This document shows, piece after piece, positions 48,044 through 56,306 of a DNA stretch of 64,000 bases. Position numbers and translations under genes: made by a program. Each line of letters begins with the position of its first letter. Positions within the stretch are counted from its first letter, which is position 1. Below the pieces are notes generated by a model. That model did no database searches and was not told where the DNA came from. It saw nothing but the letters and a program-made list of their open reading frames with translations. Origin of the DNA: Planctomycetota bacterium (lineage in GTDB: Bacteria > Planctomycetota > UBA1135 > GCA-002686595). Location of the stretch: positions 1-64,000 of the forward strand of contig JANQEJ010000057.1 of the NCBI GenBank assembly GCA_028278425.1. Reading direction: 5' to 3'.

Positions 48044-50611
48044 CTAGTCGGCCCTTTGCGCCGATCCCGCTTTCGCGGAGCCGGTAGCCGGTGCTCCCTT
48101 CTCGCCCGGCTCGCGCGGGTGGGCCGGCGTCAGCACGTCCTCGCCTTCGTCCTTTCCGGCGTGCGCGTCGGACTTGCCGTTGCTCCCCGGCCGCAGGCGC
48201 ATCAGGAGCCTGGACAGGCGTTGGCGCCACGGGCTCTGGAGTTGCGGGGTGGACTTCTTCCAGTCCGGGGAGAGGAGGTCTTCCATCACGAGCTTCGACG
48301 GCGTGTAGAAGGAGTGCACCATCACGAACTGGAGCTTCTCGTTCAGCGTTCGCTGACCCGTGTCCTCCTCGGCCTCGACCTCGACCTCGATCTCGTTGGG
48401 ACCCTTCGGACCGGTCGCGCCCTCCGCGACCGTTGCCTTCTCCGAGACCGTGTCGCCCTCGGCAACCGACGCGCTCTCCGCGACCACGTCGCTCACCGAG
48501 ACGTCTCCTTGTTCCGAAGCCGTCGCTCCCGAACCCTGGGGGGCCGCCTGTACGGTCGGAAAGCGCTGCTTGGCTTCGCGGAAGAGCTCTTCGAGCCTCT
48601 CCATGCGCTCCGTGGTCCTGCTGTCTCGAATGTGCTCGACGCACCGCCCGATCACGACGTCGGGGTCGATCGGGCGACGGCTTCGAAAGTCCTTGGGGAC
48701 GAGCTCGAGCGCGATGAGGGCGTTCCAGTCGAAGCGGCGCAGGAGCCGGCGGGCGCAGGCCCGCCGCTTCTCGACCGTCGTGTACAGCTCGGCCAACTCG
48801 GCGTCGAGGGCGTCCTTGTTGGCCTTGGCCAGGCTGGGGTCGCGGCTGTTGTTGTAGACCTGGCGGAGCTTGCTGCGCAGCGTCCTGAGGTAGTTGAAGT
48901 ACGCCAGCACGTTCACGAGGGGCTGGCGCGTCTGGAACTTCTTCGTGGCGAGCTTGTCGTTGATCCAGAGCAGGAGCCGGTCGTACAGGTTCGCGATGCC
49001 GATCGACTTGCCCGCCGGGCTCTCGAACAGGGTCGAGCGCAGGAGCGCCGTCGGCGTCACCGCGATGATCGACGCGGCCAGCACGCTGTCGTAGCGGACC
49101 TTGCCGGTCTCGGCCAGGTACACGTACAGGACGCCGATCAGGATGAGGTTCACGCCGATGAAGAGCAGCGAATACCGATTGAGCAGGTTGAAGATGCTGC
49201 CCTGATACCAGCGCCGGAGATCGAGGATGTTGAAGAAGACGACCGCGAAGAGAATCAGCCCGAGGTTGAAGAAGGGCCAGATGCCGTAGCAGCTATGGAG
49301 CAGCCGCACCTTCATCTCGAGCTTGGTGCGCAGATCGAAGGTCCGCTCGATGTTGATCGGCGTCAGGACGCCTTTCGGATTCTGTTCGTCGGCTGGATCG
49401 GCGCGATAGATCGTGGGGACAGCGATGTTCTCGGCGTCCGTGCCGAACTTCATGCCGGTCTGGCTGCCTTCGATCCTGCCGCTCAGCCGCTCGGTCAGCT
49501 CCGTCTTGAGCCGCGCGGGGTCTCCGCCCACCTCGTCGAGCGCGGCGAAGACGAGACGCGCCGTGTCGAAGGAGATGGCCTCGGCTTCGTCGACGAACTC
49601 CCTCGGCGGAATCAGGTCCGGCACCTCCTTCCGCGGTTCGAGGAGCGACAGGAAGTGGAAGCCCGGGTATTCCGCCGCGAGCCCCCGCGCGTCGAGGATC
49701 GTGAAGAAGATCGGCTTGTAGGGCGTCGAGGAGCCGTTCATGGTGAGGAAACGGCTGAGGATGCAGTCGATCTCCTCGCGCGAGCCGAACATGCCGACCG
49801 CTTCCGGCCGCTCGTTCAAGAGCTGGCGCACGCGGTCGTCGAGGTTCTCCCGTGCGTCGTACTGCAGCGGCAGGTACCCGTGCTTGAGGTCCATCGGGAG
49901 CGCCTTGCGGAAGGCGGCCTCGGCGCGCTCGCCGTAGGCGTTGTCCGCGTAGAGAACCGCACACGAGCTCACCCAGAACTTGCCGACGAAGTCGGCCATC
50001 TGTCGGACGCGCTCTCCGTCGCTCACGTTGGTGCGGAAGATCCAGTCCGCGGCCTTCCCGGCGCTCTTCAGCACCTCCGGCTTGATCTCCGCCGTGACCA
50101 TCGAGGAGACGACCGGGACCATGTTCTCCATCACGCCCGCGTCGTCGGCGTCCTCGGCCTCTCCCGCGACGTCCTCGTCCTCCGCGCCTTCGGCGTCGCC
50201 CGCGGGCTCAGCGTCCTCGGGGACGGCCTCCGTGAGCGCCTCTTCCTTCGCCTGCTCCTCGCGCAGCAGGGCGGCGGCCTCTTCGAGGATGCGGACGTAG
50301 ACGCCGCTGTCGGTCGGCCCGAGGACGGCGCGCACCCTGTCCTGCTCGAGCAGCGCCTGGAACTCGGTGAGCCCTTCGCGCTCGTCTCCGTAGGACCGGA
50401 CCACGAGCCGGATGCGGTCTTCCTTCTTGAGGACCCGGAGCGCGTTCTTGATGCCGCGCTCGAAGTTCGCGCCGGTCGGCGTGTTGATGCGCAGAACCCC
50501 GACCGGAATGCGCGTATCGTCGCCCGCGTCTTCCTCTCCTTGCGACGCCGCGGCGGGCGCGGCGAGCACGAGGAGGAAGACCGAAACGAGCCGAATCCAG
50601 CGTATGATCAA
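48044..50611 (-). CDS. membrane receptor-like protein with periplasmic-binding domain
   Basis: An 855-aa protein. A signal peptide is followed by residues of about 35-425 that look like a type I periplasmic-binding fold (Leu/Ile/Val-binding type): IPVGVLRINTPTGANFERGIKNAL, AVLGPTDSGVYVRILEEAAALL, MVPVVSSMVTAEIKPE, DWIFRTNVSDGERVRQMADFV, AVLYADNAYGERAEAAFRK. A 50-residue acidic insert splits it. Three or four membrane helices follow at about 460-560, then a 290-residue cytoplasmic tail with a Ser/Glu/Val-rich segment. No kinase, GGDEF or HAMP motif is seen. It may sense a small ligand outside and signal through an unknown tail. Confidence 0.65.
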   Translation of the reverse strand: MIIRWIRLVSVFLLVLAAPAAASQGEEDAGDDTRIPVGVLRINTPTGANFERGIKNALRVLKKEDRIRLVVRSYGDEREGLTEFQALLEQDRVRAVLGPTDSGVYVRILEEAAALLREEQAKEEALTEAVPEDAEPAGDAEGAEDEDVAGEAEDADDAGVMENMVPVVSSMVTAEIKPEVLKSAGKAADWIFRTNVSDGERVRQMADFVGKFWVSSCAVLYADNAYGERAEAAFRKALPMDLKHGYLPLQYDARENLDDRVRQLLNERPEAVGMFGSREEIDCILSRFLTMNGSSTPYKPIFFTILDARGLAAEYPGFHFLSLLEPRKEVPDLIPPREFVDEAEAISFDTARLVFAALDEVGGDPARLKTELTERLSGRIEGSQTGMKFGTDAENIAVPTIYRADPADEQNPKGVLTPINIERTFDLRTKLEMKVRLLHSCYGIWPFFNLGLILFAVVFFNILDLRRWYQGSIFNLLNRYSLLFIGVNLILIGVLYVYLAETGKVRYDSVLAASIIAVTPTALLRSTLFESPAGKSIGIANLYDRLLLWINDKLATKKFQTRQPLVNVLAYFNYLRTLRSKLRQVYNNSRDPSLAKANKDALDAELAELYTTVEKRRACARRLLRRFDWNALIALELVPKDFRSRRPIDPDVVIGRCVEHIRDSRTTERMERLEELFREAKQRFPTVQAAPQGSGATASEQGDVSVSDVVAESASVAEGDTVSEKATVAEGATGPKGPNEIEVEVEAEEDTGQRTLNEKLQFVMVHSFYTPSKLVMEDLLSPDWKKSTPQLQSPWRQRLSRLLMRLRPGSNGKSDAHAGKDEGEDVLTPAHPREPGEKGAPATGSAKAGSAQRAD

Positions 50612-50853
50612 GCGAGCAAGGCCTCGCAGCTATCCTGACGGTTGATGAGGGTTCACGCAAGTCGACCCGTTTCCAACCGCCCTCGCCCCAAGACGTTCGA
50701 CCGCTCCGCTCTATTCGACGGCGATCTACGCACTGTGGCTCTCTGAGGCACGCGGTGGGAGTCCGGCAAAATCTTCCGGGTCCCACGCGTCCGCCCTTCC
50801 CGAGCTTGCGTGGACGTGGGGGGCGCGTGTGCTCCGAACCGCGGAGGAACATC

Positions 50854-52470
50854 ATGCGACTTGCTTTCGCTCTCGCTCTCGCCACGACGCTGACGTGGGG
50901 TGCGAACACATCGGCCCAATGCGTGCTTCAGAAGCTGACGGTCGAGGGGAGCTACGGCTCGATCGGAAACCCCGAGGGGCGGGCGATCGCCGTCGAGGGG
51001 GACCTGATGGTGATCGGAATTCCCACCTTCATCTCCTATCCGACGGGGTGGCCGGGCGTGAGCGCCGGGGGAGCCGCGGTCTTCGAACGGACCGGCGGAA
51101 CCTGGGTGCAGACGGACGTGTTGCTCCCGAGCGATCCGGTGGACGAGAAGAGCTTCGGCTGGTCCGTGGCGATCTCCGGCGAGCGCGTGGTGATCGGTGC
51201 GCCGTGGGAGCTCGACGTGATCGGCAGCAAACCACCCGGAGACGTGTACGTCTTCGAACGCTCCGCCAACGGCTGGGTCGAGACCGCCAAACTCCAGGGC
51301 GCCGGTCTCGGTATCTACGCCAAGATGGGCTGGAGCGTCGACGTCGACGGCGACGTGATCGTCGCCGGTGCGCCCGGCAACCAGATCACGTCGTCCGCCG
51401 GGAGCGTCTTCGTCTTCGAGCTCCAGGGCGGGCTTTGGACCGAGACCGCCGCGCAGCACTGGCCCTCGTCCTCGGAGCAGCTCGGTGAAGCGGTCGCCGT
51501 CGAGGGGGACACGATCCTCGCCTGGGTCGAGTCCATGAACGCGCGCGTCGAGGTGCTCGCGCGAAGCGGCGCGACCTGGTCGATCGTCGACGAGATCGTT
51601 CCCGACGATCCCGAGCCCTTCGATGCCTTCGGATACTCCCTATCGCTCGACGACGATCGCGTGGCCATCGGCGCGCCGGATCGGGACGACGGGAAAGAGG
51701 ACTCCGGCGCGGCTTACGTGTTCGACCGCACCGCGGGCGTCTGGACGCAGACGGTCAAGCTGACCGCGAGCGATCGATCGGCGGAAGACGAGCTCGGACA
51801 CGTGGTCTCGTTGGATGCGGACGTGGTGTTGGTCGGCGCTCCCAACGGCGCCGATTTCTACGGAAGCGCCTACCTGTACCGCGAGTCCGGCGGCGCGTGG
51901 AGCGAGACCCAGGTGCTGGCGCCCGACGGCGAGCAGTACGACTTCTTCGGAACCGAAGTCGCGCTCGAAGGCGACGACATGTTCGTCCTGAGCCCCGACG
52001 ACGGAGGCGATCCCTCCCCCGGCCCAGGATCGGTGTACGCCTGGTCCGTGAGCGAGGCCGGCTGCCCGACGCTGCTCGGGCTGGACGCGAGCGTGTCGCT
52101 GTCGGCCGGCGGCGAGCAGCTCCTGCTCCTGGACGCGGGCGCGGCGCACGCGGGGCTGGTGTACCTGCTCCTCGGGACGAGCGCGGGCACATTGCCGGGG
52201 ATTCCGGTGGGCTCGGTCGTGCTGCCGCTGAATCACGACGGCCCCGGAGGCTATCTGCTGCACACGCTGGCGAACCCGAACAAAGCGCCGCTCGACAACT
52301 CGTTGGGCTTCTTCGACTCGGACGGACGGGCGAGCGCGCGCTTCCAGATTCCGCCGGGGACGACGCCGTTGCTGTCAGGCCTCGAGCTGCACCATGCCTA
52401 CGTCGTCCTCGACCCCGGCCTGGCAGCGGTGTTTGCGAGCGAGGCGGAGCCCGTGACCCTGGTCGACTGA
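50854..52470 (+). CDS. exported FG-GAP protein with shared C-terminal module
   Basis: A 538-aa secreted protein from ATG 50854 (signal MRLAFALALATTLTWGANTSAQ). Residues of about 30-410 are seven FG-GAP-like repeats of the AVEGDLMVIGIP / VDGDVIVAGAPGN / LDADVVLVGAPNGAD type found in extracellular beta-propellers. A GSVFVFEL or GSVYAWSV strand follows each. Residues of about 412-538 carry the module shared with the proteins at 1781 and 27686 (ASVSLSAGGEQLLLLDAGAAHAGLVYLLLG, GTLPGIPVGSVVLPL, ANPNKAPLDNSLGF, LHHAYVVLDP). It converges with the giant protein gene 7 bases away. The ligand is unknown. Confidence 0.85.
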   Translation: MRLAFALALATTLTWGANTSAQCVLQKLTVEGSYGSIGNPEGRAIAVEGDLMVIGIPTFISYPTGWPGVSAGGAAVFERTGGTWVQTDVLLPSDPVDEKSFGWSVAISGERVVIGAPWELDVIGSKPPGDVYVFERSANGWVETAKLQGAGLGIYAKMGWSVDVDGDVIVAGAPGNQITSSAGSVFVFELQGGLWTETAAQHWPSSSEQLGEAVAVEGDTILAWVESMNARVEVLARSGATWSIVDEIVPDDPEPFDAFGYSLSLDDDRVAIGAPDRDDGKEDSGAAYVFDRTAGVWTQTVKLTASDRSAEDELGHVVSLDADVVLVGAPNGADFYGSAYLYRESGGAWSETQVLAPDGEQYDFFGTEVALEGDDMFVLSPDDGGDPSPGPGSVYAWSVSEAGCPTLLGLDASVSLSAGGEQLLLLDAGAAHAGLVYLLLGTSAGTLPGIPVGSVVLPLNHDGPGGYLLHTLANPNKAPLDNSLGFFDSDGRASARFQIPPGTTPLLSGLELHHAYVVLDPGLAAVFASEAEPVTLVD

Positions 52471-52477
52471 AGGCGAC

Positions 52478-55400
52478 TCAGGGCAGCCGGAGCGAGACCT
52501 CTCCCCGAGCCCAGGAGGGAACCGTCGTCCTGCACGTCGCCGCCGTACCTGCCGCCGTCCTCGCTCGAACTTCGTATTCGCCGCGCGGTAGACCGCGCAA
52601 CGACAAGCTCCCGCCGTCGTCGGTGATCAGGGCGGTTCCTCCCGACGAGAGGACGCGGCCCGCTTCGACCCAATCTTCGACTTCGCCAGGGAATCCGAGC
52701 GACGCGACCTCGAGTGCCACGCGCGGCACGGCCTCTCCTCCGGCGCACAGGACGCGCACGACGAGATCTCCCGTCCGCACGAGCTGCACCACCTTCGGCT
52801 TCGTCCGAGTGCGCGTGGCTTCGACGAGCGCGTCGGCGGTCCAGTAGCCCGGCGCGCCGACCATCAGCCGGTACCTCCCCGGCCCCATGCGCGTCCACGC
52901 CACGCGGCCCTGCCGGTCGGGATGGCGGCGCGGCAGGCCGAAGCTCGAGCCCGGAAGCTCCAGGTAGGCCTTCACGCCCGTCACGGGCTCGGCGCCGTCT
53001 TTCAATTGCACGGCGACCGTGTAGCTCGTGTCGACCACGACGTCGACGACTTGATCGGGATCGGCGGGGACGTCCGCGGGAATTCCGAGGTGGGTCCCGA
53101 AGACCGGCTGGTAGACCACGAGGCTCAAGCGCCCGCACGGCGGCGCCTCGAGCGTGAAGTAACCGTCGCCGTCCGCGTCGACCTCGGTGGACCAGCCGCC
53201 GGCTCCTCCGCCTTCGCAATTGGCGTGGACCGACGCGCCCGGGATCGGATCGCCGGCGCTCGTGACGGCTCGAAAGCGAAAAGCCTGCGGCGTGCCGAGC
53301 ACGAGCGAGACCGTCTGCGGTCCGGGCGGCGCTAGAGCGACGCGCTCGCGCGCGACGGTGTCGCCGCTCGAGTCTTCGATCTCGAGGACGACCTCTTCTC
53401 CGGCGAGCGCGGGGAACACCGCCTTCCGCTCCTCCGAGAGCTCGGCCCAGACGAAGCTCGATCCCGAAGAGCCCTGGTGGTGAGCGCCGACGTAGGCGGT
53501 GTCGGCGAGATGGATGCCTTCCTTCTCTGGAACTTCCACGATGAGCTCCGTGCCAGCGTCCAATCGCCATTCGACGTGCCAGGGCTCCGCGTTGCTCAAG
53601 TTCCGCGAGAAGTACGACCAGCGGCCATCCGGGTGCTCGATATGGAAGAGGTAGTAGCCGTCGATGCACCCATCGAGCTGGACGAGGCCGTCGGAGGAAA
53701 ACCCCGTCGGCCCGAAGCGACGCATGCCGCTCGTCGAGAGCTCGAACGCTGAGAAGTCGGTGATCTCGTCCGACACGAGTTGCACCGTCATCGATCGCGT
53801 CGGATAGAGCGGCAGATCGCCGAAGTCCAGAAGCTGACCGGGGATCGGGACCGTCGAGACGTAATCCTCCTCGTAGTCGGGAGCGTTGACCATGAGCCGG
53901 GCGTTGCCCGGTGCAAAGGCTTCGGCGCGAAAGCGCCCGTCGGAGTCGACGGGATGCGGCGGCCCCCAGGCGGTGGTGAACTGGCCGCCGACGCTCGAGT
54001 AGACCTGGATCTCCGCGTCGTCGATCGGCAGGTACGTGTTCCCGTCGATCACCCGGCCGACGCCGACGACGGGGTCGGTCAGCTCGAGCTCCGCCCGAGC
54101 GACTTCGTCGGGACGGATGCGAACCGTGACGATCTCGCTCTGCGTGTGCTTCGGGCTGAAGGCGTAAAGGCTGATGACGCCCTCGGGCACGGTCTCGACG
54201 ACGAAGCGCCCGTCCTCGGCATCGTCGACGACGGTCCATTGGAAGTCGATGGGATGATCGTCCCAGTGGATGACGTCGTACTTGTCGACGGGCTCGCCTT
54301 TGTGCGTGACGACCACTTCGAGCTTGCCCGACCGGCCGAGCGCGAGCACGTACTCGTCCTCCTCCGGGGGAAGGCGGTAGGGCCCGAAGAAGCGGCGCTC
54401 GTAACCCTCCGCGTCGGCGAGGAAGCTGAACTCGTCTTCCTTCGGAAGACCGCCGATCTCGACGCGACCTTCCTCGTCGGCGTCGTACCAAGCGGACCAG
54501 TCTGGATCGTGCACGAAGGAACAGCAGGCGCGGGCCGTGCGAATCGGCTCTCCTTCCGCGTTCTCGATGCGGGCTGTGACCGATTCGCCGAACGTCGCCT
54601 CGATCGTGACGTCCACCGACCCGCCTTCGGATGGAACTTGGAAAGGAACGCGCTTCGCGAAGAGCCCTCCGCCGGCGAGCCGACAGTCCGCCTCTGCGGT
54701 ACGCGGCGAATGGAACTCGGCCGGGCCGAACGTCCCATCGTTTTCGACGGCAAGGCTACCGAGCTCCTCCCAATCCGAGTCGGTGTCGACGGCGACGCGA
54801 ACGAGCACGTCTTCCGGAAACGGCGGATCGTCGGCGAGGAACACGGTGCCCGAGAGCCGAAAGCCCGATCGCAGGACGAGCTCGAGCTCCTCCTTCTCGT
54901 GCGCCCACTTCGACGGCGATATGCGCGCGCCCTGTTTCGCCTGGGCCACGACCTGTTTCGGCGCTGCGGGGAGCAGGCAACGGCCGGCCTCGTCCGTCGT
55001 TTCGGTCCAGACGAACACACGTTGCGCGCGGACCTCCCAGGGATCGCGGGAGCTCTTGTGCTTGCCCCAGAAGAGCCCGCGAACCGTCACCGTCGCGCCG
55101 GTGGCGACGGCTCCCGAGGAATCGCGCACGGTAACGGAAACAGGTTTGGCTGGTTCGAGTCGCACCTCCCGCGCGACGAGGAGGTCCCGCCGATCGAGCA
55201 GCAAGAGCGGCTGGGCCATATGCCCCGCGTGCACGACCCAGATCACCGACGGCACCGCCGGTTCCCCCTGGGGCAGGTCGAACGCGAACTCTCCGTCGAG
55301 GCCCGACGTCGCGACGACCGACGCCTCGGCGATGGCCTCCCAGTCCTGGCTGCGCCAGGCGCGCTCCTGAAACTCGTCGCGAAGCTGCGTCCAAGTGAGC

Positions 55401-55702
55401 GTTGCGGCCGCGATGGGCGAACCGTCGGCGGAGATCACGCGGCCGCGGAGTTTCTCGGGGACAGCCGTGCGTTGGAGCGGCGCGTGAGGTTCCGTGGACT
55501 TCACTTGCCGCGGCGCGGCTGGCGGCCGGTTCCCGACCGCCCACGGCGGGGCTTCGTTGATCTCGGGGGTCGCTTGCTCCGACGGCGGAGCCGAGGGATG
55601 GGGAATCGCTGTTGGTTCCTTCGACTCGAAGGTGTGTCGAACCGCGATGGAGCACAGGATCAGTAGGAGAGCGAGGGAAAGGACAAAGAGTGAGGTCTTC
55701 AT
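52478..55702 (-). CDS. giant exported carboxypeptidase-regulatory-like protein, copy 2
   Basis: A 1074-aa protein from ATG 55702, N-terminal signal or anchor (MKTSLFVLSLALLLILCSIAV), then a Pro-rich linker and a chain of beta-sandwich modules of the carboxypeptidase regulatory-like/Ig-like type. The first is LRGRVISADGSPIAAATLTWTQLRDEF and others start at LSGTVFLAD, VGVGRVIDGNTYLPIDDAEI and LVVRVLCAGGEAVPRVALEV. It is a collinear relative of the protein at 56307 (VGGQFTTAW, NARLMVNAPDYEEDYVSTVPIPGQLLDFGDLPLY, VRTGDLVVR). No catalytic domain is present. An envelope or surface scaffold role is inferred. It is the last gene of the cluster. Confidence 0.8.
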   Translation of the reverse strand: MKTSLFVLSLALLLILCSIAVRHTFESKEPTAIPHPSAPPSEQATPEINEAPPWAVGNRPPAAPRQVKSTEPHAPLQRTAVPEKLRGRVISADGSPIAAATLTWTQLRDEFQERAWRSQDWEAIAEASVVATSGLDGEFAFDLPQGEPAVPSVIWVVHAGHMAQPLLLLDRRDLLVAREVRLEPAKPVSVTVRDSSGAVATGATVTVRGLFWGKHKSSRDPWEVRAQRVFVWTETTDEAGRCLLPAAPKQVVAQAKQGARISPSKWAHEKEELELVLRSGFRLSGTVFLADDPPFPEDVLVRVAVDTDSDWEELGSLAVENDGTFGPAEFHSPRTAEADCRLAGGGLFAKRVPFQVPSEGGSVDVTIEATFGESVTARIENAEGEPIRTARACCSFVHDPDWSAWYDADEEGRVEIGGLPKEDEFSFLADAEGYERRFFGPYRLPPEEDEYVLALGRSGKLEVVVTHKGEPVDKYDVIHWDDHPIDFQWTVVDDAEDGRFVVETVPEGVISLYAFSPKHTQSEIVTVRIRPDEVARAELELTDPVVGVGRVIDGNTYLPIDDAEIQVYSSVGGQFTTAWGPPHPVDSDGRFRAEAFAPGNARLMVNAPDYEEDYVSTVPIPGQLLDFGDLPLYPTRSMTVQLVSDEITDFSAFELSTSGMRRFGPTGFSSDGLVQLDGCIDGYYLFHIEHPDGRWSYFSRNLSNAEPWHVEWRLDAGTELIVEVPEKEGIHLADTAYVGAHHQGSSGSSFVWAELSEERKAVFPALAGEEVVLEIEDSSGDTVARERVALAPPGPQTVSLVLGTPQAFRFRAVTSAGDPIPGASVHANCEGGGAGGWSTEVDADGDGYFTLEAPPCGRLSLVVYQPVFGTHLGIPADVPADPDQVVDVVVDTSYTVAVQLKDGAEPVTGVKAYLELPGSSFGLPRRHPDRQGRVAWTRMGPGRYRLMVGAPGYWTADALVEATRTRTKPKVVQLVRTGDLVVRVLCAGGEAVPRVALEVASLGFPGEVEDWVEAGRVLSSGGTALITDDGGSLSLRGLPRGEYEVRARTAAGTAATCRTTVPSWARGEVSLRLP

Positions 55703-55898
55703 GACCCCACAGGGATAAGGGCGAAGGGACTTGGTAGCTATCCACGGCGGACCGGGTGACCACCTCAAGTCTGCCGTCAGAAACAACTTGCCGAAGTCTC
55801 AGCTCTCAGGACGATCGTCCAAGATCAGCTCCCGAGACGGCGAATTCCCCGATTCGCTAGCCGGTGTTTACTCGAAAGAGCACCGGGTGCAAGCGTGA

Positions 55899-55912
55899 TG
55901 GAACAAGTTCCA
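55899..55912. promoter_or_regulatory. 14-bp palindrome after the second small peptide gene
   Basis: TGGAACAAGTTCCA is perfect with a 2-bp centre and lies directly after the peptide stop, upstream of the giant gene copy 2. A possible operator; no T-run, so not a normal terminator. Confidence 0.35.
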
Positions 55913-55913
55913 A

Positions 55914-56099
55914 CTACCCGCCGTAGTCCGGGGGCGGTGTCTTCCTTACGGGCGGCGCCGGAGTGTCAGAGCTACTGCCCCGGGTCACCTCAGGCCCAAC
56001 CTGCGGAGGGGGCGGAGCGGCGTTCAGTAGCGGCGGCAACGCAGCGCCGAGCACGAACAGTAGAAGAAGGGATTGTCGAGTGATTCTCGAGAACGGCAT
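55914..56099 (-). CDS. small exported Pro-rich peptide, copy 2
   Basis: A 61-aa product from ATG 56099 with an excellent AGGAGG 6 bases upstream. The track has it only as the tail of an 86-aa ORF. It has an N-terminal export signal (SRITRQSLLLLFVLGAALPPLLNA) followed by a short charged and Pro-rich tail (PPPPQVGPEV, SSSDTPAPPVRK, PPPDYGG). The ending SSDTPAPPVRK..GG parallels SSTDTPPNRK..GGGG of the peptide at 59516, which also precedes a giant protein. The giant copy 2 follows after 211 bases. It may be a surface peptide or a partner of the giant protein. Confidence 0.62.
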   Translation of the reverse strand: MPFSRITRQSLLLLFVLGAALPPLLNAAPPPPQVGPEVTRGSSSDTPAPPVRKTPPPDYGG

Positions 56100-56277
56100 G
56101 GAGGTCCTCCTGCAACAAGGGATGGCGAAGTGGAAGCTCATCACGCCGGATGCCTTCTGGCGCCAGTTCAGCAAGGTCTGACTTGGCGTTCTGGTGGAAA
56201 CTCCCGATCCTCACAAGACTTAGAACACCAGTGAGCTTCTGCGGTGCCTCAGCTCGACTTGTAGCGACGAGACGAAT

Positions 56278-56299
56278 TCACCGGTTTGGATGCCGGTGA
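56278..56299 (-). terminator. hairpin after giant protein copy 1
   Basis: TCACCGG-8-CCGGTGA (7-bp stem) lies 8 bases after the stop of the 56307 gene. No T-run follows on the minus strand, so termination is uncertain. Confidence 0.4.
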
Positions 56300-56306
56300 T
56301 TTTGAC

